From Vogesella fluminis (lineage in GTDB: Bacteria > Pseudomonadota > Gammaproteobacteria > Burkholderiales > Chromobacteriaceae), in contig NZ_BMYP01000010.1 in NCBI RefSeq assembly GCF_014652335.1, positions 1-64,000 on the forward strand: a stretch of 64,000 bases of DNA. Reading direction: 5' to 3'. Positions 43,733 through 52,119 of this stretch are shown one piece after another. The notes beneath the pieces are model-generated. The model saw only the letters and a list, made by a program, of their open reading frames with translations. It was not told the DNA's origin and searched no databases. The translations under genes and the position numbers were made by a program. The number at the start of each line of letters is the position of its first letter. Positions within the stretch are counted from its first letter, which is position 1.

Positions 43733-44586
43733 TGCTGGCGCTATTGGCGGAGCTGCCGGCAGGCGGCCAGGTGGCGATTGCGGCACTGCTGGGCCTGCTG
43801 CTCGGCAGTTTTCTCAACGTGGTGATCCATCGCCTGCCCTTGATGCTGGAGCGGCGCTGGGCAGTGGAGTGTGCGCAGTGGCAGGGTAGCGAGTTGCCGG
43901 AGCAGCCGCCGTTCAACCTGCTGGTGCCGGCCTCTGCTTGTCCGCATTGCCAGGCGCCGATCCGTGCGTGGCAGAATATCCCGTTGCTCAGTTTCCTGCT
44001 GCAGCGCGGTCGCTGCAGTCATTGCCGGGCACCGATTTCCTGGCGTTATCCCTTGGTGGAACTGGCCAGCGGCCTGCTGTTTGCCGGCTTTGCCTGGCAC
44101 TACGGCCTGTCGCCGTGGTGGCTGGCGGCCTCGCTGTTTTCGGTGACGCTGCTGGCCTTGGCGCTGATCGATGCCCGTACCCAACTGTTGCCGGATGACC
44201 TGACCCTGCCCTTGCTGTGGGCCGGTCTGCTGTACAACCTGTGGAGTGGCCGGGTGCCGCTGGCGGATGCGGTAATGGGCGCGGTGCTGGGCTACCTGGC
44301 GCTGTGGTCGGTGTACTGGCTGTTCAAACTGGTAACCGGCAAGGAGGGCATGGGCTACGGCGACTTCAAGCTGCTGGCGGCGCTGGGTGCCTGGCTGGGC
44401 TGGATGCTGCTGCCGCTGGTGATCCTGCTGTCGTCGGTGCTGGGGGCGGTGTTCGGCATTCTGTTGCTGCTGCTGTCGAAACATGAAAAAGGCCAGACCA
44501 TGCCTTTCGGGCCGTACCTGGCGCTGGCCGGCTGGTGTGCCTTCGTGTGGGGGCCTGCCATCATGCAGTGGTATCTCGGTGCCTAG
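43732..44586 (+). CDS. pilD: Type IV prepilin peptidase / N-methyltransferase
   Basis: A 284-residue inner-membrane aspartyl protease that cuts and methylates prepilins. The zinc cysteines are in CPHC and CSHC in the N-terminal cytoplasmic domain. The two catalytic aspartates are in ALIDARTQLLPDD and GYGDFKLL. The ATG at 43732 overlaps the pilC stop. A TTG one codon earlier is possible but weaker. Confidence 0.96.
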   Translation: MLALLAELPAGGQVAIAALLGLLLGSFLNVVIHRLPLMLERRWAVECAQWQGSELPEQPPFNLLVPASACPHCQAPIRAWQNIPLLSFLLQRGRCSHCRAPISWRYPLVELASGLLFAGFAWHYGLSPWWLAASLFSVTLLALALIDARTQLLPDDLTLPLLWAGLLYNLWSGRVPLADAVMGAVLGYLALWSVYWLFKLVTGKEGMGYGDFKLLAALGAWLGWMLLPLVILLSSVLGAVFGILLLLLSKHEKGQTMPFGPYLALAGWCAFVWGPAIMQWYLGA

Positions 44587-45229
44587 CCCGGTGATCGGCC
44601 TGACCGGCGGCATCGGCGCCGGCAAGAGCACTGTCGAGGGGCTGTTTGCCAGTCTGGGGATTCCCTGTGTCGATACCGACCGCATCGCGCATCAGCTGAC
44701 TGCAGCCGGTGGTGCCGCAATGCCGGCACTGGTGGCTCAGTTTGGCGCGGCGATCCAGACGCCGGAAGGTGCGCTGGATCGTGGCGTGATGCGGCAGAAG
44801 GTGTTTGCCGATGCCGGCGAGCGGCAGCGGCTGGAGGCCATTCTCCATCCACTGATCCTGGCGGAAAGCCGGCGGCTGCTGGCTTCGCTGCAGGAGGCCC
44901 CTTACGTGCTACTGGCGGTGCCGCTGCTGTTTGAAACGCCGGCTTATCGAAACCTGGTGGCCGAGACGTTGCTGGTGGATTGCGAGCCAAGGCTGCAGCG
45001 TGAGCGGGTGATGCAGCGCAGCGGCTTGCCGGCAGTACAAGTAGATGCCATCATCGCCGCACAGATGCCACGTGCCGAGCGACTGGCCCTGGCGGATGCC
45101 GTGCTTGATAATAGTGGCGATTTGGCGCTATTGTCGCGGCAAGTCGAGAACAAACATCGTTATTATCTGCAACGTTTTGCTGCGGCCAACCTTGCTACCC
45201 CTTCAAATTCTGTGGATCCGGCGCTGTGA
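44579..45229 (+). CDS. coaE: Dephospho-CoA kinase
   Basis: A 216-residue kinase for the last step of coenzyme A synthesis. The P-loop GLTGGIGAGKST is at residues 6-17, followed by VDTDRIAHQLT with the catalytic Asp. It starts with GTG, overlapping the pilD stop by eight bases; a GTG four codons later is the alternative. The C-terminal residues AAANLATP are encoded by an exact dispersed 13-mer at 45181, beyond the conserved fold. Confidence 0.93.
   Translation: MPSPVIGLTGGIGAGKSTVEGLFASLGIPCVDTDRIAHQLTAAGGAAMPALVAQFGAAIQTPEGALDRGVMRQKVFADAGERQRLEAILHPLILAESRRLLASLQEAPYVLLAVPLLFETPAYRNLVAETLLVDCEPRLQRERVMQRSGLPAVQVDAIIAAQMPRAERLALADAVLDNSGDLALLSRQVENKHRYYLQRFAAANLATPSNSVDPAL
45181..45193 (+). 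repeat. Dispersed 13-mer at the coaE 3' end
   Basis: Exact TGCGGCCAACCTT, translated as AANL in the non-conserved C-terminal tail of CoaE. Confidence 0.8.
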
Positions 45230-45984
45230 CTAGTTTCGAGTTTCCTGTTACCGAACGTACCAGAACACTGCTCCGGCTGGAGCAGCTTTATCAGCGGCTG
45301 GCTTTCTTCGTGGCACAGGATGAACCATACCAGCATCACGCTGCGCTGATGGCGCTGTTCGAGGTGCTGGAAGCGGCCGGCCGTACCGAGTTGAAATCGG
45401 AGCTGCTGCAGGAACTGGAGCGGCAGAAGCAGGCGCTGGAGAGCTGGCGCGACAGCCCGGCCATTGAGCAGGTGGCGCTGGAGCAGGTGCTGGACGAGAT
45501 CGAACTGGCATCGCAGAACCTGCTGGAGCTGAGCAGCCGCTTTGGCCAGCATCTGCGCGAAAACGAGTGGCTGATGGCGATAAAGCAGCGCGCCATCATT
45601 CCCGGCGGCACCTGCTCCTTCGATTTGCCTTCCTACTACCTGTGGCTGCAGCAGCCGGTGGCGCAGCGCCGTGCCGACCTGCAACGCTGGGCGCAGCCGC
45701 TGATGCCGACGGCACAGGCTGCGGCCATCCTGTTGAAACTGCTGCGCGACAGCGGCAAGCATTTTTCCTATGTTGCGCGCCGTGGCGCGTTCCAGCAGAT
45801 GTCCGGCGGCAAGGTGGTGCAACTGATCCGCATCAGCTTTGCCGACAGCTACCGGGTAGTGCCGGAGGTCTCTGCCAACAAGTATGCGCTGAATATCCGT
45901 TTTGTCGATGCCGGCACCGGCGAGGTGCGTTCGCGCCAGGCGGAGCAGGATATCGAGTTCACCCTGACTTTTTGCAAGTTCTGA
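45226..45984 (+). CDS. zapD: Cell division protein ZapD
   Basis: A 252-residue, mostly helical FtsZ-bundling factor. The start TSFEFPVTERTRTLLRLEQL and the central PGGTCSFDLPSYYLWLQ are diagnostic. The protein cross-links FtsZ filaments at the division ring. It starts with GTG overlapping the coaE stop by four bases and is followed directly by yacG, the standard coaE-zapD-yacG order. Confidence 0.95.
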   Translation: MTSFEFPVTERTRTLLRLEQLYQRLAFFVAQDEPYQHHAALMALFEVLEAAGRTELKSELLQELERQKQALESWRDSPAIEQVALEQVLDEIELASQNLLELSSRFGQHLRENEWLMAIKQRAIIPGGTCSFDLPSYYLWLQQPVAQRRADLQRWAQPLMPTAQAAAILLKLLRDSGKHFSYVARRGAFQQMSGGKVVQLIRISFADSYRVVPEVSANKYALNIRFVDAGTGEVRSRQAEQDIEFTLTFCKF

Positions 45985-45990
45985 TTGCCG

Positions 45991-46173
45991 ATGACCTCGC
46001 CCACTATCGTTCGCTGTCCGCAATGCAAGACCCCGGTGCGCTGGGGCCCTGACAGCCCGTACCGCCCGTTCTGCAGCGAGCGCTGCAAGCTGATCGACCT
46101 CGGCCAGTGGGCCGACGAACAGTACCGTGTGCCGGCGACGCCGGATCTGCCGTTCGACGACCATCCCGATTGA
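45991..46173 (+). CDS. yacG: DNA gyrase inhibitor YacG
   Basis: A 60-residue zinc protein with two cysteine pairs, CPQC and CSERC, which in E. coli binds GyrB and blocks DNA binding. The conserved [20 protein letters not shown] is intact. I start at ATG 45991; a TTG two codons earlier is the alternative. It lies six bases after zapD and closes the operon at a strong terminator. Confidence 0.93.
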   Translation: MTSPTIVRCPQCKTPVRWGPDSPYRPFCSERCKLIDLGQWADEQYRVPATPDLPFDDHPD

Positions 46174-46199
46174 GCGCCGAGCGCCGAGCGCCAGCCAGC

Positions 46200-46233
46200 A
46201 AAAAGCCGTTGCCCGCAAGGCAACGGCTTTTTC
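46200..46233. terminator. Terminator between yacG and amiC
   Basis: AAAAGCCGTTGCC with GGCAACGGCTTTT, extended by A and T runs on both sides, so it can serve both convergent genes. Just before it, a 7-base unit GAGCGCC is repeated three times. Confidence 0.92.
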
Positions 46234-46249
46234 ATTGCTGGCCGGTGAT

Positions 46250-47488
46250 TCAGGTGCGGGCCAATACCGCGCCCTGCGCAAAATACTGGTGCACGCCGGA
46301 CATGATCGCTTCCGCCATCTGCTGCTGGAAGGCCGGGCTGAGCAGCTTCTTTTCTTCCTCGTAGTTACTGATGAACGCGGTTTCCACCAGGATGGAGGGG
46401 ATGTCCGGCGCCTTGAGCACGGCAAAGCCGGCCTGCTCCACCTGCGGCTTGTGCAGGCGGTTGAGATTGCCCATCTTGCCCAGTACCAGCTTGCCCAGTT
46501 TCAGGCTGTCATTGATGGTGGCGGTCTGTGTCAAGTCGAACAGGGTGTGGGCGAGGTAGCGGTCCTTGCCGCTGATCTTGACGCCGCCGATCAGGTCGGC
46601 ATCGTTCTGGCTCTTGGCCAGCAGCCGCGCCATGCTGCTGGTGGCGCCGTTTTCCGACAGTGCGAACACCGAGGAGCCATTGGCGGTGCGGTTGGCGACG
46701 GCGTCGGCATGGATGGAGATGAACAGGTCGGCGCCGAGTTTGCGCGCCTTGGCCACGCGCACCCCCAGCGGGATGAACACGTCCTCGTCGCGCGTCAGGT
46801 GCGCCTTCATGTTTTTTTCACTGTCGATCAGCTTCTTCAACTGGCGGCTGATACGCAGCACCACGTCTTTTTCATAGACGCCGGACGGGCCGACCGCGCC
46901 GGGGTCCTCGCCGCCGTGGCCGGGGTCGATGACCACGGTGATGATGCGGTTCTTGTCGGTGCGGCCCTTGCCGCCCAGTGGTGCCTGCTCGTTCAGCTGC
47001 CCCTTGTTGTAGTCCTGCAGCAGCGCCAGCAGCGGATCGTCCTGCTGGCCACTGGCCGGATACAGATCCACCACCAGCCGGTGCCGGTACTCGCCGATCG
47101 GCTGCAGCGAGAAGATCTGCGGTTTGACCTCGTTGCGCAGGTCCAGCACCAGGCGTACGGTGTTGCTGTTGAACTGGCCGGCGCGCGCGGTCTGGATGAA
47201 GGGGTCGGCGCTCTGGATCTGCTTGTTGATGTCTTGCAGGATGCCGGTCAGCTGCACGCCTTCCAGGTCGATCACCAGCCGGTTCGGATCGGCGAGGCTG
47301 AAATGCTTGTAGCGGATGGTTTCGCTGGCCTCGATGGTGACGCGGGTGTAGGTTGACGACGGCCACACCCGTACCGCCACGATCTGGCTGCTGCTGGCGA
47401 AGCCGATGCGGCTGACGCTCAGGAAAAACGTGGCCGCGGCGGCACCGATCAACTGGCGGCGGCGGGGGTCGCAAGGCGGGAGAGGCAT
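46250..47488 (-). CDS. amiC: N-acetylmuramoyl-L-alanine amidase, AmiC type
   Basis: A 412-residue periplasmic cell-wall amidase that opens septal peptidoglycan during daughter-cell separation. The N-terminus has RRRQLIG and a mild hydrophobic core, a twin-arginine type signal as in E. coli AmiC. An AMIN domain (about 35-140) targets the septum, and an Amidase_3 domain (about 185-400) follows. Zinc ligands are in DPGHGG, GVYEKD and SIHAD; the catalytic Glu is in LVETAFISN. Its start overlaps the end of tsaE by 40 bases, the usual tsaE-amiC arrangement. Confidence 0.95.
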   Translation of the reverse strand: MPLPPCDPRRRQLIGAAAATFFLSVSRIGFASSSQIVAVRVWPSSTYTRVTIEASETIRYKHFSLADPNRLVIDLEGVQLTGILQDINKQIQSADPFIQTARAGQFNSNTVRLVLDLRNEVKPQIFSLQPIGEYRHRLVVDLYPASGQQDDPLLALLQDYNKGQLNEQAPLGGKGRTDKNRIITVVIDPGHGGEDPGAVGPSGVYEKDVVLRISRQLKKLIDSEKNMKAHLTRDEDVFIPLGVRVAKARKLGADLFISIHADAVANRTANGSSVFALSENGATSSMARLLAKSQNDADLIGGVKISGKDRYLAHTLFDLTQTATINDSLKLGKLVLGKMGNLNRLHKPQVEQAGFAVLKAPDIPSILVETAFISNYEEEKKLLSPAFQQQMAEAIMSGVHQYFAQGAVLART

Positions 47489-47940
47489 TGGTGTCCTGTT
47501 TCGCTAAAGGCTTGAAGGCGATAGTTGCGACCAGCGTCGCAGACCGAGAGTTCCAGCACCAGGTCGGGCGGCGGCAGGCAGTCACCGGCCTTGTCCGGCC
47601 ATTCGACGATGCACAGCGTGTCGGCGGCAAAGTAGTCACCAAAGCCCGCATCGTGCCATTCGTCCGGATCGGTAAAACGGTACAGGTCGAAGTGGTGCAC
47701 CATCAGCGGCGGCAGGCTGTAGCTTTCCACCAGGGTATAGGTCGGGCTTTTCACCCGCCCCGCATGGCCCAGCGCCTGCAGCAGGCCGCGGGTGAAAGTG
47801 GTCTTGCCGGCGCCGAGATCGCCGTGCAGTTGCAGCTGGATGCCGCCGTGCAGCACTGCGGCCAACGTGGCGCCCAGTTGCAGGGTGGCGCTTTCATCGG
47901 CAAGGAAGCCTTGCCGCAGGCTGGTATCATCCATTGCCAT
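47449..47940 (-). CDS. tsaE: tRNA threonylcarbamoyladenosine biosynthesis ATPase TsaE
   Basis: A 163-residue P-loop ATPase needed with TsaB and TsaD for the t6A modification of tRNA. Walker A is GDLGAGKTTFTRG, followed by KSPTYTLVESY and the conserved HFDLYRF and IVEWPDKAG. The start codon shares CATG with the start of the divergent queG; the second Met two codons later is an alternative that would separate them. Downstream it overlaps amiC by 40 bases. Confidence 0.94.
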   Translation of the reverse strand: MAMDDTSLRQGFLADESATLQLGATLAAVLHGGIQLQLHGDLGAGKTTFTRGLLQALGHAGRVKSPTYTLVESYSLPPLMVHHFDLYRFTDPDEWHDAGFGDYFAADTLCIVEWPDKAGDCLPPPDLVLELSVCDAGRNYRLQAFSETGHQCLSRLATPAAAS

Positions 47941-49018
47941 GAGTGAAATATCCTGTAAAAGCGAGAATTATCGCCAATTGGCCAGCCAAATCAAGGGATG
48001 GGCCAAAGAACTCGGTTTTGCCGAGGCACATATCACGGCGGCGGCATTGCCGCCCGAGGCCGAGGCCGGCCTGCTGGCATGGCTGGCGGCGGGCAATCAT
48101 GGCGAAATGGATTACATGGCGCGCCACGGCGTGATGCGGATGCGGCCGGCGGAACTGGTGCCGGGCACGGTGCGCGTGATCAGCCTGCGCATGCACTACT
48201 GGCCGGCGGCGGCGCGTGCTGCCGAAGCGGTGCTGGGCGACGGCACACGCGCCTACCTGTCGCGCTATGCCCTGGGCCGCGACTACCACAAGGTGATACG
48301 CAACCGCTTGCAGAAGCTGGCCGAGCGCGTCACGCAGGCGGTGGGCGAACACGGCTACCGCGTGTTCACCGACAGCGCGCCGCTGGCCGAGGTCGCGCTG
48401 GCGGCACAGGCGGGGCAGGGCTGGCGCGGCAAGCACACCCTGCTGCTCAACAAGAAGCAGGGCTCGCTGTTTTTCCTTGGCGAGATTCTCACCGATCTGC
48501 CGTTGCCGGAGGATGACAGCGAGGATGGCCACTGCGGCAGTTGCACGCGCTGCATCACGGCCTGCCCCACCGGTGCCATCGTGGCGCCGTACCAACTCGA
48601 TGCCCGGCGCTGCATTTCCTACCTCACCATCGAGCTGAAGGGCGTGATACCGGAGCCGCTGCGGCCGCTGATCGGCAACCGTGTCTATGGCTGTGACGAC
48701 TGCCAGCTGGCGTGTCCGTGGAACCGTTTCGTGGTGCACTCGCGGGAGGAGGATTTTGCCGTGCGTCACGGGCTGGACGATGTCAGCCTGCTGGAGCTGT
48801 TCGGCTGGGACGAGGCGACCTTTGCCAGCCGCATGGCCGGCAGCCCGATCTACCGTATCGGCTACGCCAAGTGGCTGTCCAATCTGGCCATCGGGCTGGG
48901 CAATGCGCCGTATGCGGTGGAGATTGTTGTTGCGTTGCAACAGCAGCAGGATCATGCGGACGACGTGGTGCGCGAATCGGTGCGCTGGGCGCTGGCGCAA
49001 CAACAGGGCCGCGCATGA
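47939..49018 (+). CDS. queG: Epoxyqueuosine reductase
   Basis: A 359-residue cobalamin- and iron-sulfur-dependent enzyme for the last step of queuosine synthesis on tRNA. Two [4Fe-4S] motifs are seen: CGSCTRCITACPTG and CDDCQLACPWN. The catalytic-domain segment FTDSAPLAEVALAAQAGQGWRGKHTLLL is conserved. The ATG at 47939 is opposite the tsaE start. The stop lies directly before an inverted pair of the dispersed repeat. Confidence 0.94.
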   Translation: MSEISCKSENYRQLASQIKGWAKELGFAEAHITAAALPPEAEAGLLAWLAAGNHGEMDYMARHGVMRMRPAELVPGTVRVISLRMHYWPAAARAAEAVLGDGTRAYLSRYALGRDYHKVIRNRLQKLAERVTQAVGEHGYRVFTDSAPLAEVALAAQAGQGWRGKHTLLLNKKQGSLFFLGEILTDLPLPEDDSEDGHCGSCTRCITACPTGAIVAPYQLDARRCISYLTIELKGVIPEPLRPLIGNRVYGCDDCQLACPWNRFVVHSREEDFAVRHGLDDVSLLELFGWDEATFASRMAGSPIYRIGYAKWLSNLAIGLGNAPYAVEIVVALQQQQDHADDVVRESVRWALAQQQGRA

Positions 49019-49049
49019 AAGGTTGGCCGCAAGGCCTGCGGCCAACCTT
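49019..49049. repeat. Inverted pair of the dispersed repeat between queG and the GNAT gene
   Basis: Exact AAGGTTGGCCGCA (49019-49031), immediately after the queG stop, faces exact TGCGGCCAACCTT (49037-49049) with a 5-base loop. The 13-base stem lies between two convergent genes, a likely termination structure although T-tracts are short. Confidence 0.85.
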
Positions 49050-49059
49050 GGGCGGGCGC

Positions 49060-49521
49060 TCAGTCCAGCGCGCGGGTGAAGTGGAAGGAGGAGATCACGA
49101 ACTCCTTGCGCAGGTACAGCTTGTGCGCGGCGGTGCGCCAGGTGCCGGAATCCAGCACCAGGAAGCGGCAACCCAGCGCCCGCGCCTCGGCCTCGCACCA
49201 GTCGATCAGCGCGCTGCCGACGCCTTGCGAGCGCAGGCGCTCGTCGGTGACCAGATCGTCGATGTACAGGCGCAGGTCTTCGTAGGTGTTCTCGTAGACG
49301 CGGTACAGCGCCAGGCCTGCCACCTGATCGTCCTCGTTCAATGCCGCCACCAGCCGCGCGCCGTAGCCGGTGATGCGCGCCATCTTGGCGACATAGCTGG
49401 CGCTATCTTCCGGCAGCATCGGCCGCAACTGCCTATGCACCGCCAGCGCCGCGGCCAACGTTTGCGGCCGGGTGATATGGCCGTGCCCGTCGCACAGCCG
49501 TTCGATGCGCAGCGTGCCCAT
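49060..49521 (-). CDS. GNAT family N-acetyltransferase
   Basis: A 153-residue acetyltransferase with the acetyl-CoA loop LRSQGVGSALIDW at about residues 95-107 and the C-terminal segment RTAAHKLYLRKEF. Substrate unknown. The start MGTLRIERL overlaps the stop of the MaoC gene (TGATG), so the pair is translationally coupled. A 12/13 match to the CGTT form of the dispersed repeat lies at about 49450 in a non-conserved Ala-rich stretch. Confidence 0.84.
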   Translation of the reverse strand: MGTLRIERLCDGHGHITRPQTLAAALAVHRQLRPMLPEDSASYVAKMARITGYGARLVAALNEDDQVAGLALYRVYENTYEDLRLYIDDLVTDERLRSQGVGSALIDWCEAEARALGCRFLVLDSGTWRTAAHKLYLRKEFVISSFHFTRALD

Positions 49522-49940
49522 CAGGCGGGACGCGACGGCGCGATCACCAGCGATTCGCCTTCCAGTACCACATTGCCCTTCACCAGGCATTGGGTGGCGA
49601 ACTTGACGCGCTTCTTCGCCGGGTCCAGCTCGGTGACGGTGACGCGGGCGGTGACGGTCTCGCCGAGACGTACCGGTGCTTTGAACCTGGTCGACTGCGA
49701 CAGGTAGATGGTGCCGTTACCCGGCAGGCGGGTGCCGACCACGGTGGAAATCAGTCCGGCGGTGAGCATGCCGTGGGCGATGCGGGTCTTGAACATCGAC
49801 GCTTCGGCGTATTCCTGGTTGATGTGTACCGGGTTGTCGTCGCCGGAAACGGCGGCAAACATCAGGATATCGGCCTCGGTGATGGTCTTGGCGTATTCGG
49901 CGCTGTCACCGATCTGGATGTCTTCGAAGTAGACAGTCAT
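49521..49940 (-). CDS. MaoC-type (R)-specific enoyl-CoA hydratase
   Basis: A 139-residue single hot-dog-fold hydratase like PhaJ. The catalytic dyad is in SGDDNPVHINQEYA (Asp and His), followed by RIAHGMLTAGLIS. It hydrates enoyl-CoA to (R)-3-hydroxyacyl-CoA, which can feed polyhydroxyalkanoate or fatty-acid pathways. I start at MTVYFEDIQIGD after a GGGAGCACAGC leader. It is divergent from etfB, and the window's acyl-CoA dehydrogenase could supply its enoyl-CoA substrate, which is inference. Confidence 0.88.
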   Translation of the reverse strand: MTVYFEDIQIGDSAEYAKTITEADILMFAAVSGDDNPVHINQEYAEASMFKTRIAHGMLTAGLISTVVGTRLPGNGTIYLSQSTRFKAPVRLGETVTARVTVTELDPAKKRVKFATQCLVKGNVVLEGESLVIAPSRPA

Positions 49941-50246
49941 GCTGTGCTCCCTGTTTTGGCAAGAAATGCCGCAAGTAGCCGCCACGATGACAGCACTTGC
50001 GACAGGAATGTCCGGTCTGTCGGCGTGTTATGACATGCTCAATTGTTGCAGCGCATTCTGACACGCTTTACCTTAAATGCAAATTGCGGGGAAAATGGCG
50101 TAATATTTGTGTCACCCCTGTTGTACTGCAGTTTTTTTGTAGGCAATCTACCAATTAAACGCTTGTTCGATATTGTGCTGCCGCCTCATGCCAGGCAGCC
50201 GCACATTGACGACAATTGTTCAACTCAGAGAGTTCGCTGGAGGAAT
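49941..50246. promoter_or_regulatory. Divergent control region between the MaoC gene and etfB
   Basis: No gene is seen. The middle is AT-rich, with a possible -10 element TAATAT near 50101 for etfB but no good -35 at the right distance. The short palindrome ACAATTGT lies about 35 bases before etfB. Ribosome site GGAGG precedes etfB. Confidence 0.35.
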
Positions 50247-50996
50247 ATGAAAGCTCTAGTCGCTGTGAAACGCGTTGTCGATTACAACGTGAAAGTACGC
50301 GTCAAGGCCGATGGCACCGATGTGGATGTCGCCAACGTCAAGATGTCGATGAACCCGTTCGACGAGATCGCGGTTGAAGAAGCCGTACGCCTGAAGGAAG
50401 CCGGCAAGGTCTCCGAGATCGTGGTGGTATCGCTGGGGGTGAAACAGTGCGAGGAAACCCTGCGTACCGCACTGGCCATGGGCGCCGACCGCGCCATCCT
50501 GGTGGAAACCGACGCCGAGCTGCAGCCGCTGGCGGTGGCCAAGCTGCTGAAGGCGATCGCCGACAAGGAACAGCCGCAGCTGCTGATCGTCGGCAAGCAG
50601 GCGATCGACGACGATGCCAACCAGACCGGCCAGATGGTGTCGGCACTGTTGGGCTGGGGCCAGGGTACCTTCGCTTCCAAGGTTGACCTGTCTGCGGAAA
50701 CCGTGGACGTGACCCGCGAAGTGGATGGCGGCCTGGAAACCGTCAAGCTGCGCCTGCCGGCGGTGGTCACCACCGACCTGCGCCTGAACGAGCCGCGCTA
50801 CGTCAAGCTGCCGAACATCATGGCCGCCAAGAAGAAGCCGCTGGACAAGACCTCCCCGGCCGATCTGGGCGTCGATGTCGCCCCGCGCCTGAAGACCCTG
50901 AAAGTGGCCGAGCCAGCCAAGCGCTCGGCCGGTATCAAGGTTGCCAATGCCGCCGAGCTGGTGGCCAAACTCAAAAACGAAGCAAAGGTGCTGTAA
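50247..50996 (+). CDS. etfB: Electron transfer flavoprotein beta subunit
   Basis: A 249-residue subunit that binds AMP and half-encloses FAD. Landmarks are [15 protein letters not shown] at the start, [17 protein letters not shown], and [20 protein letters not shown]. With EtfA it takes electrons from acyl-CoA dehydrogenases to the quinone pool. GGAGG precedes the ATG. The etfA start follows 3 bases after the stop. Confidence 0.96.
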   Translation: MKALVAVKRVVDYNVKVRVKADGTDVDVANVKMSMNPFDEIAVEEAVRLKEAGKVSEIVVVSLGVKQCEETLRTALAMGADRAILVETDAELQPLAVAKLLKAIADKEQPQLLIVGKQAIDDDANQTGQMVSALLGWGQGTFASKVDLSAETVDVTREVDGGLETVKLRLPAVVTTDLRLNEPRYVKLPNIMAAKKKPLDKTSPADLGVDVAPRLKTLKVAEPAKRSAGIKVANAAELVAKLKNEAKVL

Positions 50997-50999
50997 GCC

Positions 51000-51932
51000 A
51001 TGGCCATTCTCGTTATCGCTGAACACGACAACCAGAGCCTGAAAGCAGGCACTCTGAATACCGTTACCGCCGCCGCCAAGCTCGGCGAAGTGCACGTGCT
51101 GGTCGCCGGTCACAATGCCGCTGCCGCTGCTGATGCCGCCAAGAGCGTTGCCGGCGTGGCCCGCGTGCTGCTGGCCGACAACGCCGCCTACGCCCACGGC
51201 CTGGCCGAGAACGTGGCACCGCTGGTGGTGGACTTGGCCACGGCTTACAGCCACGTGCTGGCTCCGGCAACCTCCTACGGCAAGAACCTGCTGCCGCGCG
51301 TGGCCGCGCTCTTGGACGTGGCCCAGGTTTCCGACATCATCGCCATCGAATCCGCCGACACCTTCGTGCGTCCGGTGTACGCCGGCAACGTGCTGGCCAC
51401 CGTGCAGTCGCTTGATGCCATCAAGGTCATCACCGTGCGTACTACCGCCTTCGAGGCGGCGGCTCAGGGCGGTGCGGCCAACGTTGAGGCGGTCGCTACC
51501 GTGTCCGACGCCGGCCTGTCCAGCTTTGTCGGTCAGGAGCTGACCAAGTCCGATCGTCCGGAACTGGGCGCCGCCAAGATCATCGTGTCCGGTGGTCGTG
51601 CGCTGGGCTCCGAAGAGCAGTTCAAGGCCATCATCGAGCCGCTGGCCGACAAACTGTCCGCCGCCGTCGGTGCCTCGCGCGCTGCGGTGGATGCCGGCTA
51701 CGCGCCAAACGACTACCAGGTCGGCCAGACCGGCAAGGTGGTGGCGCCGCAGCTGTACCTGGCGGTGGGCATCTCCGGTGCCATCCAGCACCTGGCCGGC
51801 ATGAAGGATTCCAAGGTGATCGTGGCGATCAACAAGGATGAAGAGGCGCCGATCTTCCAGGTGGCCGACTATGGCATCGTCGGTGACCTGTTCACCGTGG
51901 TGCCGGAGCTGATCGCCGAGCTGTCCAAGTAA
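51000..51932 (+). CDS. etfA: Electron transfer flavoprotein alpha subunit
   Basis: A 310-residue FAD-binding subunit. The C-terminal FAD signature is complete: [45 protein letters not shown] (shown here by its ends QVGQTGK and GISGAIQH) and [15 protein letters not shown]. Operon partner of etfB. A dispersed repeat of the CGTT form at 51473 is translated as AANVEA in the linker between the two domains. Confidence 0.96.
   Translation: MAILVIAEHDNQSLKAGTLNTVTAAAKLGEVHVLVAGHNAAAAADAAKSVAGVARVLLADNAAYAHGLAENVAPLVVDLATAYSHVLAPATSYGKNLLPRVAALLDVAQVSDIIAIESADTFVRPVYAGNVLATVQSLDAIKVITVRTTAFEAAAQGGAANVEAVATVSDAGLSSFVGQELTKSDRPELGAAKIIVSGGRALGSEEQFKAIIEPLADKLSAAVGASRAAVDAGYAPNDYQVGQTGKVVAPQLYLAVGISGAIQHLAGMKDSKVIVAINKDEEAPIFQVADYGIVGDLFTVVPELIAELSK
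51473..51485 (+). repeat. Dispersed repeat, CGTT variant, inside etfA
   Basis: TGCGGCCAACGTT followed by G, translated as AANVE between the N-terminal and FAD domains. Confidence 0.65.
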
Positions 51933-51988
51933 TACCCGCAGTACCCATAAAACAAGGTGCGGCGCCACGGTGCCGCACCACACAAGAA

Positions 51989-52080
51989 GACCGGCCATGA
52001 CCGGTTCGTCTGGAGGAGCCCATACCGCGCAGTGCGCAGCGTGCGGCTTGTCCGTTGGCGGACACATGGCCGGTTTTTTT
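51989..52080 (+). terminator. Long-range stem with T-tract between etfA and the acyl-CoA dehydrogenase gene
   Basis: ACCGGCCATG (51989-51998) is perfectly complementary to CATGGCCGGT (52065-52074), which runs into T7. Inside is a second hairpin, TGTCCG-TTGG-CGGACA. The whole could end the etfBA transcript or attenuate the next gene, which starts 40 bases after the T-tract. Confidence 0.55.
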
Positions 52081-52119
52081 GCACGAGAAATGACGAGAAA
52101 CGACACAGAGGAGCGATCA

